The notes beneath the pieces are model-generated. The model saw nothing but the letters and a program-made list of their open reading frames with translations. It was not told the origin of the DNA and ran no database searches. Positions 1 to 11,975 of a stretch of 64,000 nt of DNA are shown here, one piece after another. How positions within the stretch are numbered: position 1 is the stretch's first letter; each line of letters begins with the position of its first letter. The position numbers and the translations under genes are program-made. The DNA comes from Blasia pusilla (Eukaryota > Marchantiophyta > Marchantiopsida > Blasiales), in assembly GCA_050084515.1 (NCBI GenBank), contig CM114272.1, positions 7,998,001 to 8,062,000 on the forward strand, written 5' to 3'.

Positions 1-2461
1 TAGGACAAAGTGAGTCTTTCTTTTTTGTCTTTTCTTAATGGATCACTCATATTTATGAATATTTTTGAGTATATTCGAAAAGAAATTCAACACTAAGTTG
101 AATCCCTCGTTCAAGAGTAATGGATTCCTCTCCATGGCCTCCCTTGTTGAAGTAGAAGCACATTGTTCTTTCACTCTATAATCTATTTTATTTTTTGGAC
201 TCATACCTCCTTACTCTCTAGTGAATTGAAGAAGAAACGAAATTCTACTGAACCTTCTTTGATCATCCTCAAGGTTGATGGAACCATCCGGGCTCCAACG
301 TGGTTATCGACAAAGAGCAAGTGGTGGATCAAGTTCAAGAATCTTGATGGCCTGAAAATCAAAGGGGGAGGTATTTTTGATGGGAATGGGGCCTCCTGGT
401 GGAGCAAATCCTCCAAGAAGGTGTCATCCTATTGCTCTACTATACATATCTAGATTATAATATGATTTTTTAAATCAATACTTTTGTGATTAAGATAATA
501 AAAAATTAGCTAGCTTTGGACACCAACTTATGGGGTCGTCTCAAAGAATTAGCTTCTCAATAGATTTAGGTTGACTTTCGCATGTCCATCGCTTAAATTG
601 AATGTGGTTTTTAGTAGCTCTACTTGATTTTTATTCCTTTCTCACGAATGTGTAGGAAGTCTCATCGACTCTTTCGTACAAAAGGAAGCAAAGCCAAAGC
701 CTCAATGTGAGTACATCCACAAGACCTATGATGCATCGGTGGATTTCTTCATTCGACTAGTTACGCATGTTATGCTCATATTAATAAACTAGCGTAGAGC
801 TTGTACCAAGGACTACCCATATTGTACATAAATTCAAATTCAAATATTTTTCTTGCTGCCTATAATATACGAAATATTTTCTTGTTGTCAATTGCAACTC
901 TCCAAAAAAAAAACTTGTCGGTGTCCGTGCTTAGACTAGTATTTTTTACTATGTATGCACGGTTGATACTTAATTTTCTTTATTCTATCTCTTTAATTCA
1001 ATTCCGTTTCTCAAAATGACATATGTCTACACCATATGAGCCCCTGGAAGAGAGGTGGCAAAACCTCATGAAAGTTTCTTCAAACCCGTCCTCTTTTAAA
1101 TTAGGAACAAAACACATCTCGTATTTTATATGTTTTTCTTTTACGAGATGATTTTAGAAAAATCCAGAAAACAACGTTATCACATCCCATTAACAGAAGA
1201 TTTCGTGTTATTAGGATCCAATTTAAGTAAAACTGAAAAATTCAAACGAAAATAAACCCCGTTAGAAGTAATTCGTATGGAGTAGACTCGTGCATAATCC
1301 TCCGATTTGTTTTTTGATTTGTGCAGGCGGTCATAATCATGAAGAGCACTAACGTGATTGTCGAGGGTGTGACCATTCAGAATGCTCCACAGGTCCACCT
1401 CATGTTTCACACGTGTTCACAGGTGCTGGTTTCGCACGTGAAGATAACGGCTCCCCAGGACAGTCCAGATACGGACGGAATCTCATTCGCCCACACCCGA
1501 AAGATCACAGTTCAATATTCAAAAGTTGCAAGTGGTGCGTGCTTCTGTCCACCTGTCCTTCTGTTTTTTAATTTTGTTTCTTATTCACGAAATTTCAGTC
1601 TTACTTTCGGTTTCTTATTTCTTGTTAAGCATAAATTTGAATAAAAAAATTTAATCTTACGAAAAAACTACTTTTTTAAAGACGTTCGGAATTAAGTATT
1701 TAAGTAAAAATTGTGACAAAACGAGAAAACTGCTTTTTAAAAGAAGTTCATACTCTATTAGGGAATTCAATATTTAAGTAAATATTGAGACCAAACTAAA
1801 TTCATTTGCTTTTTGCAAAAGAAATCAATTAAAGTGAATTCTTTCTTCCATTTGTTATGGTAGATGAGGCTTAGGCGAAATAGTGTCGAGGATTTAGAAG
1901 GATCTTGTATTTCCTTATTTTCAGAGGTCATACCTCTTTCATATCATCTTCAAATGATGTAAGAATAAAAATATATTTTGTCCAATAACTACTAATTTTT
2001 GGTTTTGCATAATTTTTAATTTTTATCATGTAAATATAATTTAATTGGTTTAACTACTTAATTTAAATAACGTAATAACATTTTCTCCGACACACGTAAC
2101 ATAATACTTGTATCATACTCAATCAGCATAGTACCCAAACCAAAACATTTTAGAGACCAAGTTTTATCGAAAGTAATTGAACACCTAATTGACTGTTTTG
2201 AACTTACCAAACGACTTATTGACACTTGGTAGTAGATAAACGAATGAAACCCCTTTGACCAAACTATGTGTGAAAAGAAAAAGAAAGTGGGTGGTGAATA
2301 CAATGGAATCGAGATGTAAGAAACAAACGCGTAAAAAACGAGAGTGATCCACAATTTCGAGGCCGTGAGGAAATACCCATAAGGGACAATTCCATCTATA
2401 TAAGTACTAGTGGTCAGCCTGTGCTATGAAGGGAATGATTTTTTGGTTGAAGGTGTCAAGA

Positions 2462-2566
2462 GGGGAGAGTAATTTGCAAAATGAAAAAGCATTTTCTAAC
2501 AATTCCATTGGCTAGAAAGGACACGGGCCAAAAAGAGAGGTGATCTCAAAATAAAGAGGCACTCTC
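2462..2566 (-). mobile_element. Helitron 5'-end fragment, reverse strand
   Basis: Read on the minus strand from 2566 leftwards, this begins TATTAGAGAGTGCCTCTTT and then runs through CCTCTCTTTTTGGCCCGTG. The same start is seen at 20600 on the plus strand (TATTAGAGAGTGCCCCTTT, then CTCTCCTCTTTACACATGG). Such AT-rich starts followed by a GAGAG/CTCTC block are usual for plant Helitron 5' ends. The right end abuts another Helitron-like start, so only a fragment remains. It lies in the long intron of the broken polygalacturonase gene. Confidence 0.45.
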
Positions 2567-2780
2567 TAATATGCCGTCTTGATTTGCAAACACCTCTCTT
2601 TGACAAGTGAACAAGAAAATATTTCTCTTAATACTAGCAATAAAAAAATTTGAATTTGGGAGTCTATATCGTGTGTCAATTGTATATCCCCTTTCACCAA
2701 ATATATACTAACACTTTTTATTGCCTTACTAATATTTTTATAAATACTAATATAGTGTATTTTAGTTCGTCTTACTAGCA
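2557..2780 (+). mobile_element. Short non-autonomous Helitron-like element
   Basis: Starts TCTAATATGCCG and then reads CTTGATTTGCAAACACCTC, which is repeated at 53940-53960 just inside another short Helitron. Similarity to that copy continues patchily (AAATTTGAATTT, then ACACTTTTTATT). It ends CTTACTAG before C, matching the CTRR terminus of Helitrons, and AATAC/GTATT could form a weak stem before it. No coding capacity. Boundaries are inferred from the terminal motifs only. Confidence 0.4.
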
Positions 2781-3120
2781 CTTAAACGAGAAGAGAAGGG
2801 TTCATACCCCGTAATATAGATTCGTTCTCGTTACCCATTCCTCTTCGTATCCCTCCTAAGTGACTTTGAAAGAATACTAAGTATCCGTGTCAAACGGAGG
2901 AGCTAATTATCATGAGCTATTGACCAGTCTAATTGAAGTGCAGTGGTCAATATTCAGGCAACCAGTGCGTCGGCGTTCAGTCCGGATCTTCCCGCATTGC
3001 GCTGCGGCATTTGGAGTGCGGAAGTGCTGGCGACGGCATAAGGTGAGCGAAGTGCGCGCTGCTCCCGCGAATTCTCGATGTTCCGCGGATTGGAGGGCCG
3101 TCTCTACGGATCCCTAGAGT

Positions 3121-3230
3121 GCGAATGTGTGGCAGTGATTTTTTTGATGGGTGGATGTATCGCGGTGATTCTTGAGATGGGTGAATGCGTCGCGGTGATT
3201 CTTTAGATGGGTGAATGTGTCGCGGCGAGG
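3121..3230 (+). repeat. 30-bp minisatellite, about 3.7 copies
   Basis: Exact 30-base period at 3121, 3151, 3181 and 3211. Each unit reads roughly GTGAATGTGTCGCGGTGATT followed by CTTGAGATGG. It sits in a GC-rich block (about 2890-3540) inside the long polygalacturonase intron, unlike the AT-rich intron around it, so the block may be an insertion. There is no convincing reading frame through it. Confidence 0.85.
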
Positions 3231-4220
3231 AGGAATCGGCAGACAGGGAGCTCTCGGATTCGGGAGCAATGCGCGTGCGGCTGTGAGAGAGTGCTGGGAC
3301 GTTCTGCCGAGATGTGTGGTAGTTTAGGCCGTCTTCTCGGGGGTGTTGGGATTGCGAATAGCGCCGAAGTTAGTCGTGGACATGGGTGGTGAGGACGAAC
3401 GAGCGGTGCGGATTCAGTTTGTTGTGAGAGCTCTGAAGCACCGTCACGTACAACTGGCCAGCATCCGTAGCTCGCACCGCACATTCTTGTGGGCGGCAGA
3501 GCGGCCGTGCGCAGGTTGCTGTTGTTGGTATTCTACTCATACGGAAAATTGGTTTTCTCTCGCAGCATTGGCAGCCTGGGCGAGAGAGGAATCACAGGGT
3601 GCATAGCGGAAGTCCGTGTGCGTAACGTTACCGTGGAAAATGGCTCTGGTGCCGTGCGCATCAGAACTTGGCAGGCAAGTATATCCCCCTTAAGAACATG
3701 TGCTTCCAATTACGAGGAGTGGTAGAGGGTGATAATCTCTGTTGTGCCTCTGATGGTCAATCAAGTGCATGATGAATGAATGCAGGGAGGATCTGGATCT
3801 GTGAGCCAAGTCTCCTTCCAGAATATCAGAGTAAGGAATGTGAGTAACCCGGTGGTCATAGATCAGTATTACTGCGACTCTGGACGGTGTAGGAATCAGA
3901 CGACCAAAGCTGTTGCAATCTCAGACATCAGGTTTCGCAACATCAAGGGAAGTTACAATCCCGAATCCAGAGCTGTTTACATTGCGTGCAGTGAGAAGGT
4001 GCCTTGTACAGGTATAAGTATGGTGAATGTGAACCTCTGGCCTACCCATGGATCTCGGCTCAGCAAATCCTTCAAAGGGGGGTCCTTCTGCTGGAAAGCG
4101 TTTGGTTCAGTGGCTGGCTACTCATCTACAATTGGTATCAAAGACTGTCTTCGACCCCAAGCAGGTCCCTGGTGGAAGGCAGCCCTTGCAGCAGACAAAC
4201 GTCTATGCCCACGGTTGTAG

Positions 4221-7200
4221 GAGAATTGGCCATGAGAGTGTCGACTGCAGCGGCATCTTGATACTCATAGTACACGGACTTCTTAAGTGATGGTCAAGTA
4301 CGCATGTCCGAAATGTCAAGAGTCTGTCTCTGACGGGATATCCTCTCAAGTATGAGTGAAGTGCTGCCGAAGGCCTTCGGATATTCCTGGATGCAAATCG
4401 TTCAGTGTAAGAGTACATCTAGTGGTAGACCGGGTTTGTGATGTTTCATACCGATATTTCCGTTTCAGTATTCACTTAGTACGTAGGGGCCTCAATGAGT
4501 TGGAACGCTTTGCTCACCTCTCAATCTCGAAATCCTCTTCTCTTTTAAAGGCTTTAAGGGAAGATTTTGCCATACCTTCGTGCGACCCTTGAGAATCATG
4601 AGACTGAATTTACTTTTCAGAACTCTCAGCCCTTCAAGTAGGATGTTCTGGACGCTACAGTGTACAGAGTTTTTCCACTTTGGAACTTGAAGAAGTGGCG
4701 GAAAGTGACTAGCTCTCAGCTGCAGCAGATCCCCATAGATCTGGTTCGAGAAACAGGTTCATGTGTGCCTTCTGTAAAGCTATCCTTTGGCACTCTGTTA
4801 GTCCATTGAGATTCACCAGGTATTGACAGGTTTACATTGTAAGAGTGGATGGCCGGAGGATGATAATGTCTCCGCTCCTATAATTGATATTCCTTCTTGG
4901 ATCTCCCAGTTCAAATGTTTACAGACTCGAAGATTTCCTGCATTTTCGGAGTTTCTGCTCTTTACCCACACGTACAACCAGGCCATCTGAAACTCCCTGT
5001 TTTAAGAAGCTTTAGAATGCCTTGTGTGACTTTCAGCAGAGGACAAGAGAACTTGGGATTGCAAGTGAGAAAGACTCCTTTGCAACCAAAACGCACCCAC
5101 CTGACAAATGGCGGGTCCTCTCTACTCTGATTACACCTCCTTTTTCGTTTTGAGCCCTCTTCACTATTCCAACAGCGCTACCAAGGTTTCCAAAAGTCCC
5201 GAGAGGGCTATCCAAATGATATTTGAATTTCTCAGTGGTCTGAGAGAAAACAAGGAGATGTCACAGCGTTCTCGCTTACTTCCTTCACCCGTTCCTCTGT
5301 CTACTTCTTTGAAACGCTCACCTCGACAAATTTACCCATTTTATATTCACGTGTTTGGTGTATTTCTCAAAGTCTTGGTGAACTCTCTTATCTCTCAGTT
5401 TCACGCGGCCACCAGGCCTTTTGAAGCTTTTCGTAACTGGAGATGAACCTGGCATGAAATGGGCCTTGAACTCTAAAAGCATGGGCTGCGTACGTATTTT
5501 GCACAAAATGCAGCTGAGAGAATCTTGTCAGTCTTGTATGTACTGTGAAGTTTTCCACTTTCTCAGAGAGTCACACGAATCCATTCAAATCTCCTAGGTT
5601 ATGTGTGCTACGAGTTAAAGAGAATTCGACGGCAATCCTGGATCAAAGAACGATGTAACGGTGTTAGTAGAACCCTTGATGCTTATTGGATGTTTCTTCC
5701 AGCTCCCATATGGAAGACTTAGGGTGATCTCCTCTCCCCATCTCTCTTACCTTTGGAGCGGCGGAGGCAGCTGGAGGCAATGGATCCGTGTCACTAGCCT
5801 AAAGTGTTGATGGGAACGACATGGATCCAGAAGAGCCTTGTGGAACAGGCAACAAAGCTTCCTACAGGGCCTGAACAGTGGGAGCAAGAGGAGAAATCAT
5901 TCAATGATATGATAATCAAAGCAGTGAGAGAATGCCCATAGCAAAACAGCATTGAGAAAGCCATGAAAATGTTATACCTTTATCTCTTGATTGTGTATCC
6001 CGAACTAGCAGAACTTCAGACCTATTTGCGGGGTTCCCTTTGTATTGGAAACCGGCTCAACTTCAAGTTCAAGATGGGGGCAGTTCCATCTAACCACATA
6101 CGAAAAGTAAGAAGGGAACACGACTAAAGTCCTGCACTTTGTGTAACGATGGGGGTGAAACCCATTTTCGCTACCGGGTCACCTTTGCAAATTTGACAAC
6201 ATAGAGCAACAACCTATGCTTATATTGCTAACCTTGCAACACCAAACCATTCAACGCATTCGGCAGCATATATTAACTGCCCAAAACTGCTGCAACTGGT
6301 AAGTAACACAGGTTGGGGATCCCAATCGGGTAAAGTTGATAGTGTAGTAAAGAGCTTCTGGTTTATCCTTGGAAGCTCTGCACCAACGCTCTGTGTTGGT
6401 GTAGACCTTACTTCTCAGTTCTTCCTCTCTGCGCCCAACCAGGTCTCTAGCACCATCAAACCAGGGCACAGTGTCTATGGTCGCAAGGGTATAACGGGCA
6501 ATACTTAATTAGTACAGTCTTATCTAGGAGAGGCTTGTCATATTCCGAAAGTGCTCTTGCTTGCTTTGGTACTGAGCTGTCGCCTCCAAATGCATACCAT
6601 CATTTTTTGAAAATCTCCTTTTTTATTCTCGGATCGGTCTCTCTGCAGAGTTGGTTGCACAAGGAGAAGCTGAAAATGGTATGGTACGACCATATGTGCC
6701 AATGTTGGACGTCTACACAACATTCAAGGCATCTAAATTTGATCCAGGTTGGGTTATTATTGCCTTGCTCTGGATTTTGCTATTCCGAGTGCACTTCATT
6801 TTGTATGAGTGCCACCAGGCATTTGAATGCTCGGGAATGGGATTATTCTGGAGTTGCAGAAAGTATCCTGGCACTTTTGGAGAGATGGTATCAGGTAAGG
6901 GTGGTGCATAAAGTAGCTGACCTTTTGTATGAGTCTTTGCTGGAAATTTGGGTGGCTTTCTGACGCTCATTTGCTCAAGAAGGCCTGTGGCACTTTTGGA
7001 GAGACATAACTGGAAAATGCAAATATCATAGTGAGATTAGCTCATCCATAGGCCCAGTTTCAGAGGAATCTGATTCAGTTTTCACTGCCAGACCTCTTGT
7101 TGCGTTTTAGTAGGAATTGTGCACGGTAAGATCCAAACTTCTGACCTCTCCATCTCTGAAGCGCTGTAGTACTATGTGGAACTGTTGAGATCATACCAAG

Positions 7201-10200
7201 GCAGCTAAGAATCTCAAAGTGAGCTTTTCTTTGTGGAGTCACTTCTGGCCCTCAGTTTGAGTCACGTTACCCCTTTCTTGCACACCTAATAAGCAATGTA
7301 GGGTCTTTCATGCTCTCACTATTGTACCTCAGCACTCTCTCTTTCTGGAAAATACTAGGTTGCCCATCAGAGTTCTGAACTCATCCTTTGCAAAGCTCAA
7401 GCCCCTGAAATTCAGTTGTGCAATGGGAGCACGAGAGCATCTCTCAGTAAATGTGGAAATGCAGTTCTGGTTTGGATGACCTTAACTAAAGGCAGAAGCA
7501 ATCAAGAGTTTTGTAGAACATACCTAAAAGCTCTAGTGTGATGGGTAAGTACCTTATTGGCAAAAAAGATATGGTGATTCTGCAAGAGTGGCGCTAAGCT
7601 GGCACTGGACTGCTACTAAGTGTGGTGGAGATGTGAAATTCTCTTGTGGTTCCTCGTTGGAAGCAGCTTGAGAGATCTCATCTTATTGCAGTGTATTCAG
7701 TGGGTAAAAGGATATTTTCTTCACCATTTCTTAGATTTGTAGAAGCCACTTCGTTACTAATGCCACCTCAGAAACTAGAGACTCGAGTGCCTTCCTGGAT
7801 TCAAGTAACTGTGTCATGTGACCTTGTGGTTTTCTCTTCAAGGGGAGTCTACTGTGTTCAAAGCCATATCTCTAGTGAATGAGATATGGCATATTAACAT
7901 ATGGCACCTTGTGATTTGATCTTCTAATATCTTATTTTGGGCAGGTCTCGTATCACACATTATCCATTGTGTGAACTGATTTAGATCTTGTTATCAGACT
8001 GGATCAGGATTGTCTCTACGATGACGGTGTCCCTTGGGCCTCGAGGACTTGCATAGTGATTTTCTTAGTACTTGTGTGACGTGTTAACCTTATCAACGAC
8101 CCGATTTTAGTTGGTCCTTCCACTCCAACAATTTTGATGACTAAAAGAAAGAACATCAATGAATTAGAACGCCGCCAACATTGATGAACATGTGTAAGAA
8201 AGCTCATAAAGAAAAAGAGGTGTAAAAGGAGAGAAAATAGAGTATTGGATCATTAGCTTCCTAATATCATTAACCATGCTTCCTACATGTTGCAATGTAA
8301 TTGATCATGCTACCAAAATCTAAATGTAGAATTTTTTCTTTTTCGCAGGAAAGGACTATCAAGTGGGGACGAACAAGTTTCACTCAACATGCAGTTAAAA
8401 AACAGCAAAGACAAGGTACATTCTATGTAGGGGCACAAAGTAAACTTATTTTGTACATTAGGCTAGGCATGAGTTGGAGAGGTTCAGGATTATGGAGGCA
8501 ACCTTGAAGTGGAGTTCATTAACAAACTTGATGGAGCAAAACATAGGAACATGAAACATATCTACTAGGAGCAACAAATTGTGAGATTAGCTGCAACAAA
8601 TGGAAGAAAAATCAAGTATTGCATCAAACAGATGTCCCGGGAAAGACAGGGATGGGATTAGGTTAAATGTAAACTTGGAGAAAAGGGTGAAGATGTGATT
8701 AAACTAGGAATTGATGGATAAGGATGATCGGTCATCTTTGGCATCGAGAGTTGAAATATGAATACATGAATAAGATAAGTTGGAATGAACACCCAAAAAA
8801 ATTCCAATTTGACCTAATTAACTTGCACTCCAAATCAGTTGTTAATACCATGTTTAGGTCTCAAAGTACCAAAATAAATGTGGCATGTGCACCTCATTTT
8901 TTCCTTTGACATGTAAGGAAAGATGACTCAATATACCTCTCGAAGTTTGATTATGCAAAGTGCATACCTTGGGCCTGCAAAGGAATAGACGAAAAATGCA
9001 CATGCCATATCTGTTTTGGGGCTTTCGGACCTAAAAGGAGTCTTGAAACCTTAACATGGTGAGATTCAGTTTTGTATTAAGTTTTCATATTTAAATACTA
9101 AATAGGATCATATGATCATTTGTGTGTTTAGGGTAAAGTTATCTCTTGAAGCATGAATCCCTAGAGAGAATGCTAAGGAATTCATATAATTATCATTTCT
9201 GCTGCATCTTAAGAAAACTTGAAAGTTTTGATAAAGACAAGTGGAACTTGTACCAAATAGCAGCCAATGTGTTTAAATTATATTTTTCTCCTAAAGTGGA
9301 AGAAGAGCCACCCTTAGAAAGTAACACCAGGGAAAAGTTGTAGGAGTATGACAGCCTACAAGGTGTGGTAAATGAGAAATCATTTATCTTTCTAGTTGGA
9401 TGTGTAAGATGATTCTAAAACAATCAATACAATAGGTGTCATCTAAACTGAAGTGTGAAATATGAATCTTTGACCATCTTTTATTCATAGCCTAGTCTAG
9501 ATGCATGCATCCTTAGGAAGGAATCTTATATGTAAGTATCAAAAACATATTAGAGAAATATATGTAATTACTTTGATTAACTACCTGGAAGGAATTGGCA
9601 TGCCTATATTTTAAGAGTTTCTATAAGTGTCATGTGTGACTACATATATGTCTTCAAATTTGGAGTGATTGATGGTTGACATGGAAATTCTAGGACCAGT
9701 TGCCCTCATGCTCATGTCATTGCAAAACACATGACCACTCAAATAATGACATATTCATGGAGCCTAACTGGTTGAGAATATCCCACTGCAATATACAATT
9801 CCAACCTCATAACATAGAATTTTGTTTCCACTGTCTAAATTATGATGAGATACCCTTTGCTGCATTCATATAATGTTCTGCATTTGCATACCACAGTTCT
9901 TTGTCTTGCACATGAATCTTACTACCTTTGAGTAGTGTCCTCCAACAGATTGAAAATGATGATTCACTTGTTAGAGTTGCATGTTAAATGTGCTCTTCCA
10001 CTTGGTCATTAATTTATCCAATTATATATCCCCACCTAGTAACCCTACTTGCCAGCCAAGCAAATAAGTGAGTTTTAAAGAGTGGAAACCAGTCTGGACT
10101 CATATGACCTATGCAAAGTAAAATAGTGAAGTGAACACCAATGAAGACATGGATTCATCGTGCTTTCTCAAGTTTTGCATTTTAAGGATTCATTGTTCAA

Positions 10201-10809
10201 CAAGGAATATTGAAGCGGTTGAGATAATCTTGCCATGATCCCAAGTTTTCTTAAAAAGTCCTTGCCCCATATACACATCCATCTTCATCTTGTGCAATGT
10301 TAGGAAGAGAACACACGCATGGCTCAAGGACATTGTTAATGACCTTCAGACTAGGTATTGCAGGTGGAAACACAACCTTGTGTAAGAGATATCCATCTAT
10401 TTGTACTACCTTCCATCCTCCCTTGGATTTATCTTATTCCATGGGAGACCACTAAACCTCATCTACTTACAATGAACAGGGCCAACTATACATACCCTTA
10501 CACCAACCCCATACATATGTGGACAAGCCAATGAGTGGGACTAGTCATTGAGTCAAGAAGGGGTGTAGAAGTCCTCTCAAGTTGTAGACCCACCTCACCT
10601 ACATCCCCTAAAACTACATCAATGTGAACCTCGAGCATATGCCAAGAACAGGTTTTTGGGTAATTATGACAATATTAGGGTTTCTGACTTTATCTGGAAT
10701 GATGTTGAAAAAGGAAAATCCAAGAATTAGAAGAAGATTTCATTTATTTGATAAGGTATTCTATTTATTCAAAGGAGGTGGATTATAGATATCTACCCAT
10801 TATGCGAGG
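4221..10809. other. Intergenic DNA, no gene recognised
   Basis: Downstream of the polygalacturonase remnant. The first 4 kb are moderately GC, the rest more AT-rich. Open frames are all short (the longest, 6535-6963, is 142 codons) and show no recognisable motif. A short sequence (CTTTTGGAGAGA) recurs near 6870 and 6990 but makes no clear repeat array. I see no RNA gene or clear transposon end here. Confidence 0.5.
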
Positions 10810-11975
10810 TTGTTAGAATATGCACCATACCAAAGGTAATAATCAAATGACACACGCGAGTGAATGCCTCACACAAACTCTCCCCTGTGCGCCTATGGAA
10901 GTTTTGGATGCTCTGAAACTTCTCAGTCCATACCACATGGTAGTTCCTTCATAACTCTACAAAGAACTCAACCATGGGGTTGAACCTAGGACGAACCTCA
11001 CTCGATGATGCAACAGCCCCAATCTGACGCACCCCTCCCCGAACCTCACTAGTGGCAGAGGAAGTAGCCTCTCTTAGCTCCTCCTCTAGATGTTGGAACA
11101 TTCCATTCCATGGTGTAAACGAGTTGAACTTTCTAGAGTTCCTAGTCTTCTAGGAATCGCATTAACTCCCAAATTCCACGATAAAGTTGTGCAACTCTAT
11201 AGTATCCACGGCTCGCAAAAACCTATGTGGTCCTCTATCTCAATCGTCCATCTCATATACCCAGACGGTAGGACCACCCATTGTATGCGATGATGCACTA
11301 ACAAATTCCTCTATGTCCTCCACCACGCCTGAGGACGACCCAGATGAACATCGACGTGGTCCCTCATGTAGAGACCCTCCAAGCCTCCTGCCACTCCACG
11401 TAAAACCCCTAGAACTACTCTCAAGCACACCACCTCGCCTCTCAAAGTCCCAAAAAGGTGTCTTCATGATCCTCATGCCCCTCTCACAAGATCACTTTTA
11501 ATCTCATAAATGATCCCTCAAATCACTTAATCTAAACATATGGCACTAGATCTCCACTCTCTCTCACTGAGACGTGTATTGCATGTGCGTCAACAAGCGC
11601 CGTGATACGGAAAATCATTGGTTTATCATCTCATCGACATAACATATCCTCAACATTGGACATTCCACACAAGTCTATGTGCCCTAACCACATACATCAA
11701 GAACAATGTCGCTCCTTAGCAATTGCAAACTCAACCCCAACTCGGTTGTAAAGACAACCTTCTCCAATGAGTAAGTCATACTTCCCAGATGTTGACAATA
11801 CTCAGACCTCCTGAATGTGCGGTGCGGGTAGAGCGGCACTCAGGGCACAGAACGACTACAAACGGCACGACACTTGGTGATGAAATACGACACTCGGCAC
11901 AATCTCCTCCATCATCAAAAATACACATTGTGCTCCCCAATCATGATGCGGCTTCGTGATCGAGATAGTGCGGTG
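10810..11975 (-). mobile_element. Inverted leader and gag part of a decayed Ty3-type retrotransposon
   Basis: The minus strand here corresponds to the leader and gag start of the large element at 31.3-40.1 kb: 11797-11975 matches 32350-32560, 11437-11620 matches 32850-33010, and 10830-11100 matches 33490-33730. The reverse-strand peptide at 11476-11240 (FERRGGV, LHEGP, VYEMDD) parallels that copy's gag N-terminus (LRGEVV, PHEGP, AYKMDD). Many stops and indels. The following 11976-14755 piece is on the plus strand, so the two halves of one copy face each other. Confidence 0.75.

Larger units (their letters stand above)
222..4220 (+). pseudogene. Polygalacturonase-like (GH28) gene lacking its catalytic exon
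   Basis: Glycoside hydrolase family 28 enzymes cleave homogalacturonan in the cell wall. Five exon pieces are visible: 222-420 (WIKFKNLDGLKIKGGG, then FDGNGASWW), 656-706 (weak, fits phase), 1327-1534 (NAPQVHLMFHTC, SPDTDGI), 3566-3674 (IGSLGERGITG, VRIRTWQ) and 3786-4220 (GGSGSVSQVSFQNI, CTGISMVNVNL). Motif I is DTD rather than NTD, keeping the Asp; motif IV is RIR rather than RIK. The exon that should carry GDDC and GHG between 1534 and 3566 is absent: I found no such coding sequence, and exon 1327-1534 joined directly to 3566-3674 is out of frame. The N-terminal exon(s) with signal peptide would lie left of the window. The 3675-3785 intron uses a GC-AG border. The family is clear from the motifs; that it is a pseudogene is inference, since an unusual exon could have been missed. 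Confidence 0.75.

Noticed and set aside
3343-3392. RGHG text in the polygalacturonase intron as the missing GHG exon
   Set aside because: No flanking GH28 sequence, no suitable splice sites and wrong frame for the next exon.
6535-6963. 142-codon frame that might be a gene
   Set aside because: No domain, no supporting splice context, composition like the surrounding intergenic DNA.
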